Positions 8,021 to 17,167 of a DNA stretch of 45,262 nt are shown piece after piece. Source of the stretch: Acidimicrobiia bacterium (GTDB lineage: Bacteria; Acidobacteriota; Vicinamibacteria; Vicinamibacterales; UBA2999); the NCBI GenBank assembly GCA_016871275.1, contig VFZG01000031.1, positions 1 through 45,262 of the forward strand. The letters are read 5' to 3'. The translations under genes were made by a program, and so were the position numbers. How positions within the stretch are numbered: position 1 is the stretch's first letter; every line of letters begins with the position of its first letter. The notes under the pieces were generated by a model. It saw nothing but the letters and a program-made list of their open reading frames with translations. It did not search any database and was not told the DNA's origin.

Positions 8021-9607
8021 TTACCGCTTTTTGGCAATCGCCAGCTCCGGCAGGTCGGGATCGGCGTTTGCCCACCCTTTCACAGCCACATCGAACTCCC
8101 GGGCCGCCGTGGCCGTGTTCCCTGAGTTCTGGGCCACCAGGGCAAGGGCGAAATGAGTGCCGGCATAGTTCGGGTCGTGTTCGAGCATCAGCTGGGCCAT
8201 CCGGGCCGCGAATGACCAGTCGCCCACCTGCCGGGCCGCCTTGGCCAGCGCTTCCAGTCTGAACAGTGACTGCGTCCACGCATCCGGCCCCGGCAACGAT
8301 CGCCACTTTTGAGCGGCGCGTTCCATGACCTGGCGGCCCTTGTCTTTTTGCGCCGTCCGCAGCAGGAACTCACCCTGCAGGGCTTCGAGGGCGATCGCCG
8401 CCAGCCCCTGCGCGCCCTGTGCCGCGCGCAGCGCCTTGAGCGCGGCGTTGGAGGATGCGGCGCCGTCGGCGGGACGATTCATCGCCAGTTGCGCGAAGCC
8501 CAGCTCGATGTGACCGGTTGCCTGGACGACGAGGCTGGGATGCGACAGCAGTGTCTGCGCGGCTTTGGCGGCCTCCGGCAGCCGGTTGCGCGCGATCAGG
8601 AAGGCCGGCCACTCTCGCTTGTTGACCGCCTGCACCAGCAGGTTCGTGGGCAGATTGAATGACTGCCTCAGCAGCGCCTCGGCCTTCTTCATCTGGCCGA
8701 CGTACTGATACGACGCCGCGAGCAGGTCGAGATTGTGCGCGTGGTGCCAGTCGTATTCGGAGGAGACTCTCTCCCGCGCGAGGTAATCGCGCTGCAGCTT
8801 GTCGGCGGCCTCGAATCGGGCGATGGCCTCGTGGATGCGGCCGGCGCGCCGCAGCTCGTGGCCGTGCATGTGCACCGCGTGGGGCACGCTTGATGCCTGC
8901 GACGCGTATGCCGATGCGGCCGTGACCGCTTCCTTCGTCCGGCCGTTGTTCTCGTAGGCGTGCGCCAGGAAATGATGCGGGGCGAAATGTCCGGGCGCAG
9001 CCTTCAGCGCGCGTTCGAAGAACGGAATCGATGCCAGCACCGATCCCTGGCCGCGATCGGCGGGATCGGGTGACTCGGCGATGCCGCGCGCCAGCAGGAA
9101 CTCGGCGTCGTTCGGGAACGCCGCGATTGCCGCATCGAGGGCCTTGCGATACGCGGCGAGTTTCGCCGGGTCGCCGGGCGCATCCTCTGCGGCCATCTGC
9201 AACGCGCGCGCTTCGACGTGGCGCTTGACGTGATCGTCGGCAGTCGCGGCGAGCTGCTGCGCGGTGGCGATTGCCTGTCGTGAGGGAAGCGCCTTGTTCA
9301 GCTCGATGTATGCGATGCTCAGCCCGGCGTGCGCCAGTGCGAGATTCGGATCCAGCCGCAATGCCTGGTGGAAGGATCGTGCCGCCTCGATCCACACGTA
9401 GTTGTGCAGGTAGGCGAGTCCCTGATCGTAGAAGCGCTGCGCCTCCACCGACGTGGACCCCGCATCGTCATGCACGGTGCCAATGCCGGCGCGAAGCGTG
9501 ACCTGGCGCTCGAGCAGTTCTTGCGGAACGGAGGTGACCGCGTGCGGCGCGTGCTGTCGGAACGCGGCAGTCGAGGCGAGGAGTACAAGAAAAAGCGGGA
9601 AGCCCAA
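8021..9607 (-). CDS. Tetratricopeptide repeat protein, secreted
   Basis: A 528-residue protein with a short hydrophobic N-terminus (LFLVLLASTAAF), then many TPR helices. Clear repeat units include ARSFHQALRLDPNLALAHAG (residues ~75-95), FFERALKAAPGHFAPHHFLA, and the C-terminal AQLMLEHDPNYAGTHFALAL. The family is a scaffold type and gives no enzymatic clue. The start is probably TTG 9607: it is the only plausible start after the TonB gene's TAA stop (9638-9640), which lies in the same reading frame 30 bases upstream. The gene is therefore very likely cotranscribed with, and perhaps translationally coupled to, the TonB receptor. Confidence 0.85.
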   Translation of the reverse strand: MGFPLFLVLLASTAAFRQHAPHAVTSVPQELLERQVTLRAGIGTVHDDAGSTSVEAQRFYDQGLAYLHNYVWIEAARSFHQALRLDPNLALAHAGLSIAYIELNKALPSRQAIATAQQLAATADDHVKRHVEARALQMAAEDAPGDPAKLAAYRKALDAAIAAFPNDAEFLLARGIAESPDPADRGQGSVLASIPFFERALKAAPGHFAPHHFLAHAYENNGRTKEAVTAASAYASQASSVPHAVHMHGHELRRAGRIHEAIARFEAADKLQRDYLARERVSSEYDWHHAHNLDLLAASYQYVGQMKKAEALLRQSFNLPTNLLVQAVNKREWPAFLIARNRLPEAAKAAQTLLSHPSLVVQATGHIELGFAQLAMNRPADGAASSNAALKALRAAQGAQGLAAIALEALQGEFLLRTAQKDKGRQVMERAAQKWRSLPGPDAWTQSLFRLEALAKAARQVGDWSFAARMAQLMLEHDPNYAGTHFALALVAQNSGNTATAAREFDVAVKGWANADPDLPELAIAKKR

Positions 9608-9637
9608 GACTCGTATCTTAAGCTTCCCGCCTTGACC

Positions 9638-12600
9638 TTAGAACGATATGTGGCCCCCGAGCTTGAAGAACCGGTGCTGCAGCACGTTGGTCGGCCGCAG
9701 ATACGAGGACGTCGCCGCGGTCGTGTAGATGGTGTTCACCGTGTACGGCCAGCTGCTGTTGAGCACGTTGTAGAGGTCGAAGTCCACGCGCAGGCGCACC
9801 CGGTTCACGTTGAACCGCTTTCCCAAACGGATGTCGAGCTGGTTCAGGTTGTGCTTGCCGTAGTCCTTGCCTTCGCTGATCAGCTGCACGGTGCGCGAGG
9901 CGGCGTTGCTCTGCCAGTTCCGCCCGAGCTGCTGCTGTGCGACGGCGTTGACGACGGTCCACGAAGCGGTGATGCTCGGACCGGCGCCGCCGGTCTGCAC
10001 GCCACGCGTGAACTGGTAGGTGCCGGCGACCTGGATGTCCCACGGCAGCGTGTAGGAGGCCGACCACTTGGCGTCCGGCCGGTAGCCGTACTCGCGATGG
10101 CAGCCCTTGCTGTCCGGGTAGATCTCGTTGCTGCCCGCCGCGACGGCGTCCGCGCCCGCCTTCAGCAGGTTGCAGTTGTCGAACGTGCGTGAGGTCGCCG
10201 CAATGCCACCGCGCAGGAACGCGCCGTTCCGGAACCGCGCCTCGAGGTTGACGTCGAAGCCCTGAAACAGGTTGGTCTCGCCGCCGAAGTCCTTCGAGAA
10301 GCGGATCAGGGTGTTGGCCGGCTGGTTCAGGGCGAACACCGACTGCTTCAGGTCGGGAATGCCGCACACCTGGTAGCCGCCGCCGCCCGGCAGATCCGGG
10401 TCGGAGGGCGCCCTCAGACACACATAGTCATAGCTGCTCTCGTCGTAACGCAGGTCGTCGAAGATTACCTGGTTGCCGAACTTGCGGCGGTAGTAGCCGC
10501 CGTTCACCGAGATGCGATCCGCGAGCTGGTGCTGCGCCGCGACGGTGTATTCGTTGTTGTAGCCGCGCTTGCCCCAGCCGCGGAGCAGGTCGGGCGAATA
10601 GGTCGTGGTCGGCACCGTCAGGCGGCCGAACGTCGACGTCGCCGCTGAGTTGGTGAGCTCGTTGAACTGGATGTTGCCGTTGGCGTCGATCGGCAGGCCG
10701 TTGCCGTCGAGGTCGGTCCAGGCGCGCGTGTCGGCCGCGGTCAGCGCGCCGATCGGGTTCACCTGGTTGACGAACGCAATGTTCTGGCCGGCGACATAGC
10801 GCGCCCAGCTCGCCTTGATCGCCGTGCGGCCGTTGCCGAACACATCCATCGCGAAACCCACGCGCGGCGACAGGTCCTTCCAGTTCTGGACCTTGCCGGT
10901 GCAGAGTTCTCCCGGATCCCACTGCCCGTCCGGGCAGTCACCAAAGGTCGCGCCGGCCCCGTGGCGGCTCGGCAGCACCTTGCTCTCGCGCGTCTCGCCG
11001 ATGAACTGGTCGTAGCGCACACCGAGGTTCAGCGTGACGCGGCCGAGCGACCACTTGTCCTGCGCGTAGATGCCGAGGTCGCGATTGATGCCGTTGGCCC
11101 GATCGTTCGGGAGGCGCAGGGTGACGGACGTCGGCCGGCCGGCGTTGAACGTGATCGGCTGCACGTCGCCGGTCCACATCCGGAGCTCGCGCCAGTCGCC
11201 GTTGCTCCACGTCACCCCGCCGCGGAAGCTGTGCGCGCCAAGCACGTAGTTGGCTGCGCCCATGAACGTTCTCAGCACCGAGAAGTGATCCGCCGGGTTC
11301 GGCCACGCGTTGGCCTGCCGGGCGTTCGACGAGTCCACCACGTTGTAGACGCGCGAGTTGCGAATCGCTTCCTCGTCCCACACCTTGCGGTCGTGCCCGA
11401 CGACGCTCGGCTGGTAGAGCTCGGTGTATTCCTGGTTGTACATACCGAAACCGGCTTCGAGCAGCAGGTTGTTGGTGTGCGTCCGCGTCCACTTGCTGAC
11501 GTTGACGAAGCTGGTCGGCGTCACCTGCACGCCCGCGGCGTCGGGCGGAACCGTGGCCGCAATACCCCAGTGGTTGCGGTATTTGCGCTGGTTGTCGTGA
11601 TAGACCGACACCTTGTCCCGGCTGCTCACCTGCCAGGAAATGCGGCCGGCGTTGCTGGTGATGTGGCCGTCGTCAACGCCCGGCTTCGAGAAATCCGGAT
11701 CGTAGATGAACGGCGACGGGTTCCTGTCCTCGTAGGCGTCGGTCTTGGTCTTGGTCGAGCCCAGGTTGCGGAACGTGTAGTTGAACCAGATCTTGTTGCG
11801 CTTGATCGGGCCGCCGATGCTCGGGTTGACGTCCCAGATCTCCTTGATCACGTCCACGTTGGTGATGTGGTTGTTCGCATTGAAGGTCTTGCTGCCGCTC
11901 AAGTTGGAGCGGCTGCAGGCCTGACCAAGGCCGGGCGAGCCGCAGTTGTCCGAACCGAAGCGCTCGCCGGCGAAGTTGAAGATCACCGAGCCGCGGAAGG
12001 TGTTGCCGCCGTCCCGGGGCACCATGTTGACGCGCATGCCGCCCTGGCCCATCTCGGTGGAATCGGCGCCGGTCACATAGCTGAACTCCTCGAAGCTGGC
12101 GTCGTTCCAGTAGACACCGCTGTAGGCGCCCTGCGCGCACAGGTTGTTCAGGCGGATGCCGTCCACGGTCTGCACGGTGTCGCCCGAGCCGCGGTACTGC
12201 AGCGGCGACTGCTGGAGGTTGCCCGAGCCGCCGACGTCGCGCGACAGCGCGCCGCCGCCGCCCATCGCGATGGTGGTGCCGGGAATCATGATGCCGACCG
12301 CCTGGATGTTGCGGCCGGTCGGCAGCGCCTCGCGCACTTCCGCCGTCATCACCACGCGCTGCGTGATGCTCCGCGTGTCCACGATCGGCGACTCGCCGGT
12401 GACGGTGAGTGTCTCCTCCAGGGCACCGACCTTCAGATCGATGTTGATGGTCGCCGTGAAATCGGACGTCAGCTCAATGCCCTCGCGAATGACCGTGCTG
12501 AAGCCGGGCAACTCGAATTTCACCGTGTAAGTGCCGGGACGCAGCGCGACGATTGAATACGAGCCCGAGCCGCTGGTGACCGTCGAGCGCGCCTTTTCGA

Positions 12601-12757
12601 TCAGCGCCGGACTGGACGCTTCCACGGTGACACCAGGCAGCACGCCGCCGGATGAATCTCTCACCGTGCCCGAAATGGTGCTGGTCTGCGCCGACGCCAC
12701 GATTGGCGTGAGCAGGAACGTGAGCAAAGCAAAACAACCAACCGTCAGTAATCGCAT
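9638..12757 (-). CDS. TonB-dependent receptor with carboxypeptidase-regulatory-like domain
   Basis: A 1039-residue outer-membrane receptor. Signal peptide MRLLTVGCFALLTFLLTPIV, then a CarboxypepD_reg-like beta-sandwich (TISGTVRDSSGGVLPGVTVE, through LRPGTYTVKFELPGF), then the plug domain (ETLTVTGESPIVDTRSI, near residue 115), then a long beta-barrel ending in the aromatic residue expected of an outer-membrane barrel (LGGHISF). Such Oar-like receptors are abundant in acidobacteria; the ligand (oligosaccharide, peptide or metal chelate) cannot be read from sequence. ATG 12757 is chosen over an upstream GTG frame start at 12799 because the signal peptide starts there and GGGGAAGGA lies ten bases before it. 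A TPR gene follows. Confidence 0.95.
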   Translation of the reverse strand: MRLLTVGCFALLTFLLTPIVASAQTSTISGTVRDSSGGVLPGVTVEASSPALIEKARSTVTSGSGSYSIVALRPGTYTVKFELPGFSTVIREGIELTSDFTATINIDLKVGALEETLTVTGESPIVDTRSITQRVVMTAEVREALPTGRNIQAVGIMIPGTTIAMGGGGALSRDVGGSGNLQQSPLQYRGSGDTVQTVDGIRLNNLCAQGAYSGVYWNDASFEEFSYVTGADSTEMGQGGMRVNMVPRDGGNTFRGSVIFNFAGERFGSDNCGSPGLGQACSRSNLSGSKTFNANNHITNVDVIKEIWDVNPSIGGPIKRNKIWFNYTFRNLGSTKTKTDAYEDRNPSPFIYDPDFSKPGVDDGHITSNAGRISWQVSSRDKVSVYHDNQRKYRNHWGIAATVPPDAAGVQVTPTSFVNVSKWTRTHTNNLLLEAGFGMYNQEYTELYQPSVVGHDRKVWDEEAIRNSRVYNVVDSSNARQANAWPNPADHFSVLRTFMGAANYVLGAHSFRGGVTWSNGDWRELRMWTGDVQPITFNAGRPTSVTLRLPNDRANGINRDLGIYAQDKWSLGRVTLNLGVRYDQFIGETRESKVLPSRHGAGATFGDCPDGQWDPGELCTGKVQNWKDLSPRVGFAMDVFGNGRTAIKASWARYVAGQNIAFVNQVNPIGALTAADTRAWTDLDGNGLPIDANGNIQFNELTNSAATSTFGRLTVPTTTYSPDLLRGWGKRGYNNEYTVAAQHQLADRISVNGGYYRRKFGNQVIFDDLRYDESSYDYVCLRAPSDPDLPGGGGYQVCGIPDLKQSVFALNQPANTLIRFSKDFGGETNLFQGFDVNLEARFRNGAFLRGGIAATSRTFDNCNLLKAGADAVAAGSNEIYPDSKGCHREYGYRPDAKWSASYTLPWDIQVAGTYQFTRGVQTGGAGPSITASWTVVNAVAQQQLGRNWQSNAASRTVQLISEGKDYGKHNLNQLDIRLGKRFNVNRVRLRVDFDLYNVLNSSWPYTVNTIYTTAATSSYLRPTNVLQHRFFKLGGHISF

Positions 12758-12778
12758 CACCAGTATTCCTTCCCCTAA

Positions 12779-12797
12779 GCCCCGCCGCGTGCGGGGC
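12779..12797 (-). promoter_or_regulatory. GC-rich hairpin in the TonB receptor leader
   Basis: GCCCCGC (12779-12785) pairs with GCGGGGC (12791-12797) across a five-base loop. The hairpin lies in the 5' leader, just upstream of the Shine-Dalgarno sequence. It could influence translation or mRNA stability; there is no T-tract. Confidence 0.4.
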
Positions 12798-12857
12798 ACG
12801 TCAACACTACCGACGCCTTCAGAAGCAGGGGCGTGAAAGAGTCACTGCAAACAATCT

Positions 12858-12887
12858 CATTAGGCGGTAGCTTGCCAAACCAGTCAA
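12858..12887 (-). promoter_or_regulatory. Possible sigma-70-type promoter of the TonB receptor
   Basis: On the minus strand TTGACT (12882-12887) and CTAATG (12858-12863) are separated by 18 bases, about 100 bases upstream of the receptor start. The region is markedly AT-richer than its surroundings. Assigned by eye only. Confidence 0.4.
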
Positions 12888-12912
12888 CGTAAATGGGATA
12901 CGTAGATTTGGA

Positions 12913-13290
12913 TCATTTCCTGGTCGCGGTGAAGGTGCCGCTGATCATCCCGCCGATGTCGAGCTTCCCCTTCATGGTGTTCTTTTCGACCGTTCCCTCG
13001 TAGTTGACAGGTGCCGGCTGGCCCTGGGCGTCGATCGTGAAGGTGAACTTGATGGCATTGCCTTTCACGGTTCCTGTCAGATCAGCATTACCCAGCTGGC
13101 CGACGTACTTGCCCGTCAGCTTTTCGCCGTCCTGTTTGAAGGTGATGGTTGGCGTACCGCCGCCCTGATCGGTCTGAACGTCGAAGGCCCAATCACCCGT
13201 GACGTTCACGCCCTGGGCGGAAAGATGTGCAGTAGCGAGCAAGCCGACAGCCACACACGCGGCTGCCACAACGCGAAGTGAAGAGTTCAT
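12913..13290 (-). CDS. Small secreted beta-rich protein, unknown function
   Basis: A 125-residue protein with a signal peptide (MNSSLRVVAAACVAVGLLAT, cleavage after SAQ). The mature part alternates short beta strands and Gly/Lys/Thr turns (TGDWAFDVQTDQGGGTP, FKQDGEKLTGKYVG, LTGTVKGNAIKFTF, NYEGTVEKNTMKGKLD, ISGTFTATRK). This pattern suggests a small lipocalin-like or beta-sandwich protein, as often seen in acidobacterial secretomes, but no named family is recognised. GGAGG precedes the ATG by nine bases. It is divergent from the PQQ dehydrogenase gene. Confidence 0.8.
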   Translation of the reverse strand: MNSSLRVVAAACVAVGLLATAHLSAQGVNVTGDWAFDVQTDQGGGTPTITFKQDGEKLTGKYVGQLGNADLTGTVKGNAIKFTFTIDAQGQPAPVNYEGTVEKNTMKGKLDIGGMISGTFTATRK

Positions 13291-13369
13291 GTTGCGGAGC
13301 CCTCCTTGGGGGCAACGGATCCTATCAAAAAGAGGGTGGTGTTACGATGGCGCGTCCAGGGAACAATTC

Positions 13370-15205
13370 ATGAGCAAATTCGCTTGCATTCTATCTCTTG
13401 TACTTGTCAATCTCCCGATCTCGGCGGCGCATGCCCGGGCGCAGGAGTCGGGCCCGTCGCTCTTCGAACAACGCTGCGCCAGCTGCCACGTGAACCCCGC
13501 CCCGGCCACCCGCGCGCCGGCGGCCGAACAGCTGCGGGCGATGACGCCAGAGGCGATCTTCGCGGCGATCAGCACCGGCAGCATGGCGTCGATGGCGGCG
13601 GGGCTCGATGACGCGCAACGCAAGCTCGTGGCGTCGCATGCCGCCGGCGGGAAAGCCTTCGGCAACGTGTCGCCTGGTGACGCTGCCGCGATGCCCAATC
13701 GCTGCGCCGCGAGACCGCTTGGCGACCCCATGAGCGGCGCCGGCTGGAACGGGTGGGGCGTCGATCTCTCCAACACACGCTTTCAATCGGCCAAGGCTGC
13801 CGGCCTCAGCGCCGACAGCGTGCCCAAGCTCAAGTTGAAGTGGGCGTTCGGCTACGCCAACGGCCGCCAGGCCTGGGGACAGCCGACCGTGATGGGCGGG
13901 CGCATTTTCGTCGGCAGCGACAACGGCTACGTCTACGCGCTCGATGCCGCCACCGGCTGCGTCTACTGGTCGTTTCAAGCCAAGGGCGGCGTGCGAAGTG
14001 CCATCACCGTTGCGCCGGTCAAGACACCGAACACGAGCTTCGCGATCTTCTTTGGTGACGTTCGCGCCAACGTCTATGCCGTCAACGCCGACAGCGGCGC
14101 GCTGATCTGGACGGCCAATGTCGATGCACACCAGGTGGCCCGCATCACCGGCGCCAGCGCGTTTCATGACGGCCGGCTGTACGTGCCGGTGTCGTCGGTC
14201 GAGGAAGCGGTTGGCGGCAACGCGAAGTACCCATGCTGCACGTTCCGCGGCAGCTTGATTGCCTACGACGCCAACACCGGCGCCAAGCAGTGGCAGACCT
14301 ACACGATCAGCGAAGCGGCGGTGCCGCTTGGCAAGACATCGATCGGCACGCAGCTGTTCGGCCCCGCCGGCGCGGCGGTGTGGGCGGCGCCGACCATCGA
14401 TCCGGAGCGGCGGCGCATCTACATTTCGACCAGCAACGGCTACACCTACCCCGCACCCAACACCACCAACTCGGTCATGGCGCTCGACCTGGCCACCGGC
14501 AAGCGGATCTGGAATCGGCAACTGACGCCAAATGATGCGTTCTTGATTGGCTGCGGTCCCAAGAGCACATCGGAAACCTGCCCGCAGGAGGTCGGTCCCG
14601 ACTTCGCGGTCGGCACGTCGCCCATCCTCAAGACACTGAGCGGCGGGCGCCGCGTACTCGCCGTCGGCCAGAAGTCCGGCCTGGCGTGGGGCATCAATCC
14701 AGACGATGGCACGGTGCTGTGGCAGCATCGCGTGGGCCAGGGCAGCCCGCTCGGCGGCATTGAGTGGGGCGGCGCGGCCGACGATCGTCGCGTGTATTAC
14801 CCGAACGCCGATGGCCTGCTCGGCATCAAGGCGGCTGGTGGACTGGCGGCGATCGATCTGGCGACCGGCGAGCGCGTATGGTGGGCCCCACCCATCGCCA
14901 CCTGTCCTGACAACACGTCCAAGTGCATCCCGTCGCAGTCGGCGGCCGCGAGCGCGATCCCCGGCGTGGTGTTCTCGGGCGCGACCGACGGCATGATGCG
15001 CGCCTACAGTACGGCGGATGGCAAGGTGTTGTGGGAGTTCGCCACCAACCGCGAGTTCGAAACCGTGAATGGAGTGAAGGCGCGCGGCGGCTCCATCAAC
15101 GCCGGCGGCGCCACCATCGTCAACGGCATGATGTTCTTCTCGTCGGGGTACGGCGCATTCGGGCAGATTGCCGGGAATGTGCTGCTGGCGTTCGCGATCG
15201 AGTGA
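13370..15205 (+). CDS. PQQ-binding beta-propeller dehydrogenase with cytochrome c domain (polyvinyl-alcohol-dehydrogenase-like)
   Basis: A 611-residue periplasmic quinoprotein. Signal peptide in residues 1-25, then a short heme-binding domain with C36-x-x-C39-H40 (RCASCH), then an eight-bladed PQQ-type propeller with repeated GxxxALDxxTG blade motifs (VYALDAATGCVYW, LIAYDANTGAKQW, VMALDLATGKRIW, LAAIDLATGERVW). Vicinal cysteines C289-C290 (YPCCTFRG) match the disulfide that caps PQQ in alcohol dehydrogenases. The architecture is that of the polyvinyl alcohol dehydrogenase (cytochrome) group, which oxidises secondary alcohols; the true substrate is unknown. ATG 13370 follows AGGGA. Six bases separate it from the next PQQ gene. 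Confidence 0.9.
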   Translation: MSKFACILSLVLVNLPISAAHARAQESGPSLFEQRCASCHVNPAPATRAPAAEQLRAMTPEAIFAAISTGSMASMAAGLDDAQRKLVASHAAGGKAFGNVSPGDAAAMPNRCAARPLGDPMSGAGWNGWGVDLSNTRFQSAKAAGLSADSVPKLKLKWAFGYANGRQAWGQPTVMGGRIFVGSDNGYVYALDAATGCVYWSFQAKGGVRSAITVAPVKTPNTSFAIFFGDVRANVYAVNADSGALIWTANVDAHQVARITGASAFHDGRLYVPVSSVEEAVGGNAKYPCCTFRGSLIAYDANTGAKQWQTYTISEAAVPLGKTSIGTQLFGPAGAAVWAAPTIDPERRRIYISTSNGYTYPAPNTTNSVMALDLATGKRIWNRQLTPNDAFLIGCGPKSTSETCPQEVGPDFAVGTSPILKTLSGGRRVLAVGQKSGLAWGINPDDGTVLWQHRVGQGSPLGGIEWGGAADDRRVYYPNADGLLGIKAAGGLAAIDLATGERVWWAPPIATCPDNTSKCIPSQSAAASAIPGVVFSGATDGMMRAYSTADGKVLWEFATNREFETVNGVKARGGSINAGGATIVNGMMFFSSGYGAFGQIAGNVLLAFAIE

Positions 15206-15211
15206 CAACCC

Positions 15212-17167
15212 ATGAGCAAATTCGCCTGCGCGATCTCGCTAGTGCTGGTCGGCCTGCAGATGGCCGGCGCCCAGGGCCGGTCGGTGGAGTGGACGCACTA
15301 TTCCGGCAACGCCGCGAGCCACAAGTACTCACCGCTCGATCAGATCAACAAGGACACGATCGGCAAGCTGCAGGTCGCGTGGCGATGGACCTCGCCGGAT
15401 AATGCGGTCGTCGCGGCGAACCCGACCGCGCGTCCCGGCGGCTACGCGGACACGCCGCTGATGGTGAAGGGTGTGCTCTACACCGTCACGTCCCTGGGAC
15501 AAATCGCGGCGATCAACCCCGCGACGGGTCAGACGATCTGGGCGCTGGATCCCGGCAACTGGAAGACGGGCCGGCCCGGCAATCTGGGCTACGTGCATCG
15601 GGGTATCGCCTACTGGAGCGACCCTTCGACTCGCCAGAGTGGCGGCGGCGATCGCCTGATTCTCGGCACGCACGACGCCCACCTGATCTCCGTCGACGCG
15701 CAGACGGGCACGCTCGACAAGACGTTCGGCCAGGACGGGCGCGTCGATTTGATGGGCTCGCTGGCGAACGCGGTGCGCGCCACCAACTACTCCGTCACTG
15801 CGGCGCCCGTCGTGGTTCGAGACGTCATCATCGTCGGCGCGAGCATCCACGACGGCCCGACGCACAAGGAGTGGCCGCGCGGCGACGTCAGCGGCTTCGA
15901 CGTGCGGACCGGCAAACGGCTGTGGACGATTCGCTCGATCCCGCAGAAGGGCGAGTACGGCAACGAGACCTGGGGCGACGATTCGTGGACCTACACGGGC
16001 AGCACCAACGTGTGGACCAACATGTCGACCGACGAAGAGCTCGGCTACGTGTATCTGCCGTTCGGCACCCCGACCGACGACTTCTACGGCGGCCACCGCC
16101 CGGGCCACAACCTGTTCGCCGAAACGATCATGGCGGTCGATGCGAAGACCGGCAAGCGCGTGTGGCATTTTCAGGGCGTGCACCACGGCGTCTGGGACTA
16201 CGACTTCCCGGCGGCGCCCATCCTGGTTGACATCACCGTGAACGGCAAGCCGATCAAGGCGCTGGCACAGGTCAGCAAGCAGGGGTTCACCTACGTGCTC
16301 GATCGCCGCAACGGCTCGCCGGTGTGGCCGATCGAAGAGCGGCCGGTACCGCAGTCCACGGTGCCGGGCGAACGCACCTCGCCGACGCAGCCGTTCCCAA
16401 CCAAACCACCTGCGTACGAGCGGCAGGGCGTCACCGAGAGCGACTTGATCGACTTCACGCCGGAGTTGAAGGCCGCGGCACTCGAGGTGTTCAGGCAATT
16501 CGAGACCGGGCCGCTGTTTACGCCGCCGACCGAAAAGGGCACCATCGTCAATCCTGGATGGACCGGCGGAGCGAACTGGGCTGGCGCGGCGTTCGATCCG
16601 GAGACCAACACGCTGTATGTGCCGTCGATCACCAGCCCAATCGTCGTGCAACTCATCAAGCCAGACCCCGCGCGCAGCAATCTTCTCTACGTGCGCGGTG
16701 GCACGATGATGCCGCCGTTGATCGACGGGTTGCCGTTGCTGAAGCCCCCGTACGGCCGTGTGACCGCCATCGACCTCAACCAGGGGGAGACGAGGTGGAT
16801 GGCGGCGATTGGAGACGGTCCTCGCAATCACCCGCTGCTCAAGGACCTGAATCTTTCCCCGCTTGGGATGCCGATTCGCAACGCTGCCATGGTCACGAGG
16901 ACGTTGTTGTTCGTGGCGGCGGGCGCAGGCAATCTTGGCGGCGGAGGCAACCTGCCAGTCGGCGCACGGCCGCTCAGCAAGGTGGAGGTTGAGCCGACGA
17001 AGTTCCGGGTGCTCGACAAGGCGACCGGCGCCACCCTGTGGGAAGTGGACGCGCCCGGACGGCCGCTGGCATCGCCGATGACTTATATGTATCAAGGTAA
17101 GCAGTACATCGTCGTCGCCGCCGGCGGCGGCTTGAACGCGGAATTGGTGGCATATGCACTTCAGTAA
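15212..17167 (+). CDS. PQQ-dependent dehydrogenase (quinoprotein glucose/alcohol dehydrogenase-like)
   Basis: A 651-residue periplasmic quinoprotein related to the soluble domain of membrane-bound glucose and quinate dehydrogenases. Signal peptide MSKFACAISLVLVGLQMAGA. Family motifs: HKYSPLDQINKDTIGKLQVA near the N-terminus, GYVHRGIAYW near residue 128, VHHGVWDYDFPAAP near residues 323-336 with the catalytic-type Asp, and VSKQGFTYVLDRRNGSPVWP after it. No heme motif and no vicinal Cys pair. It lacks the transmembrane N-terminal domain of mGDH. The signal peptide nearly copies that of the preceding gene. The stop overlaps the next gene's start by 14 bases, so the three form an operon. Confidence 0.92.
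   Translation: MSKFACAISLVLVGLQMAGAQGRSVEWTHYSGNAASHKYSPLDQINKDTIGKLQVAWRWTSPDNAVVAANPTARPGGYADTPLMVKGVLYTVTSLGQIAAINPATGQTIWALDPGNWKTGRPGNLGYVHRGIAYWSDPSTRQSGGGDRLILGTHDAHLISVDAQTGTLDKTFGQDGRVDLMGSLANAVRATNYSVTAAPVVVRDVIIVGASIHDGPTHKEWPRGDVSGFDVRTGKRLWTIRSIPQKGEYGNETWGDDSWTYTGSTNVWTNMSTDEELGYVYLPFGTPTDDFYGGHRPGHNLFAETIMAVDAKTGKRVWHFQGVHHGVWDYDFPAAPILVDITVNGKPIKALAQVSKQGFTYVLDRRNGSPVWPIEERPVPQSTVPGERTSPTQPFPTKPPAYERQGVTESDLIDFTPELKAAALEVFRQFETGPLFTPPTEKGTIVNPGWTGGANWAGAAFDPETNTLYVPSITSPIVVQLIKPDPARSNLLYVRGGTMMPPLIDGLPLLKPPYGRVTAIDLNQGETRWMAAIGDGPRNHPLLKDLNLSPLGMPIRNAAMVTRTLLFVAAGAGNLGGGGNLPVGARPLSKVEVEPTKFRVLDKATGATLWEVDAPGRPLASPMTYMYQGKQYIVVAAGGGLNAELVAYALQ

Noticed and set aside
13391-15208. 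605-codon open frame antisense to the first PQQ dehydrogenase
   Set aside because: No recognisable fold or start signals; GC-skewed third positions explain the open frame.
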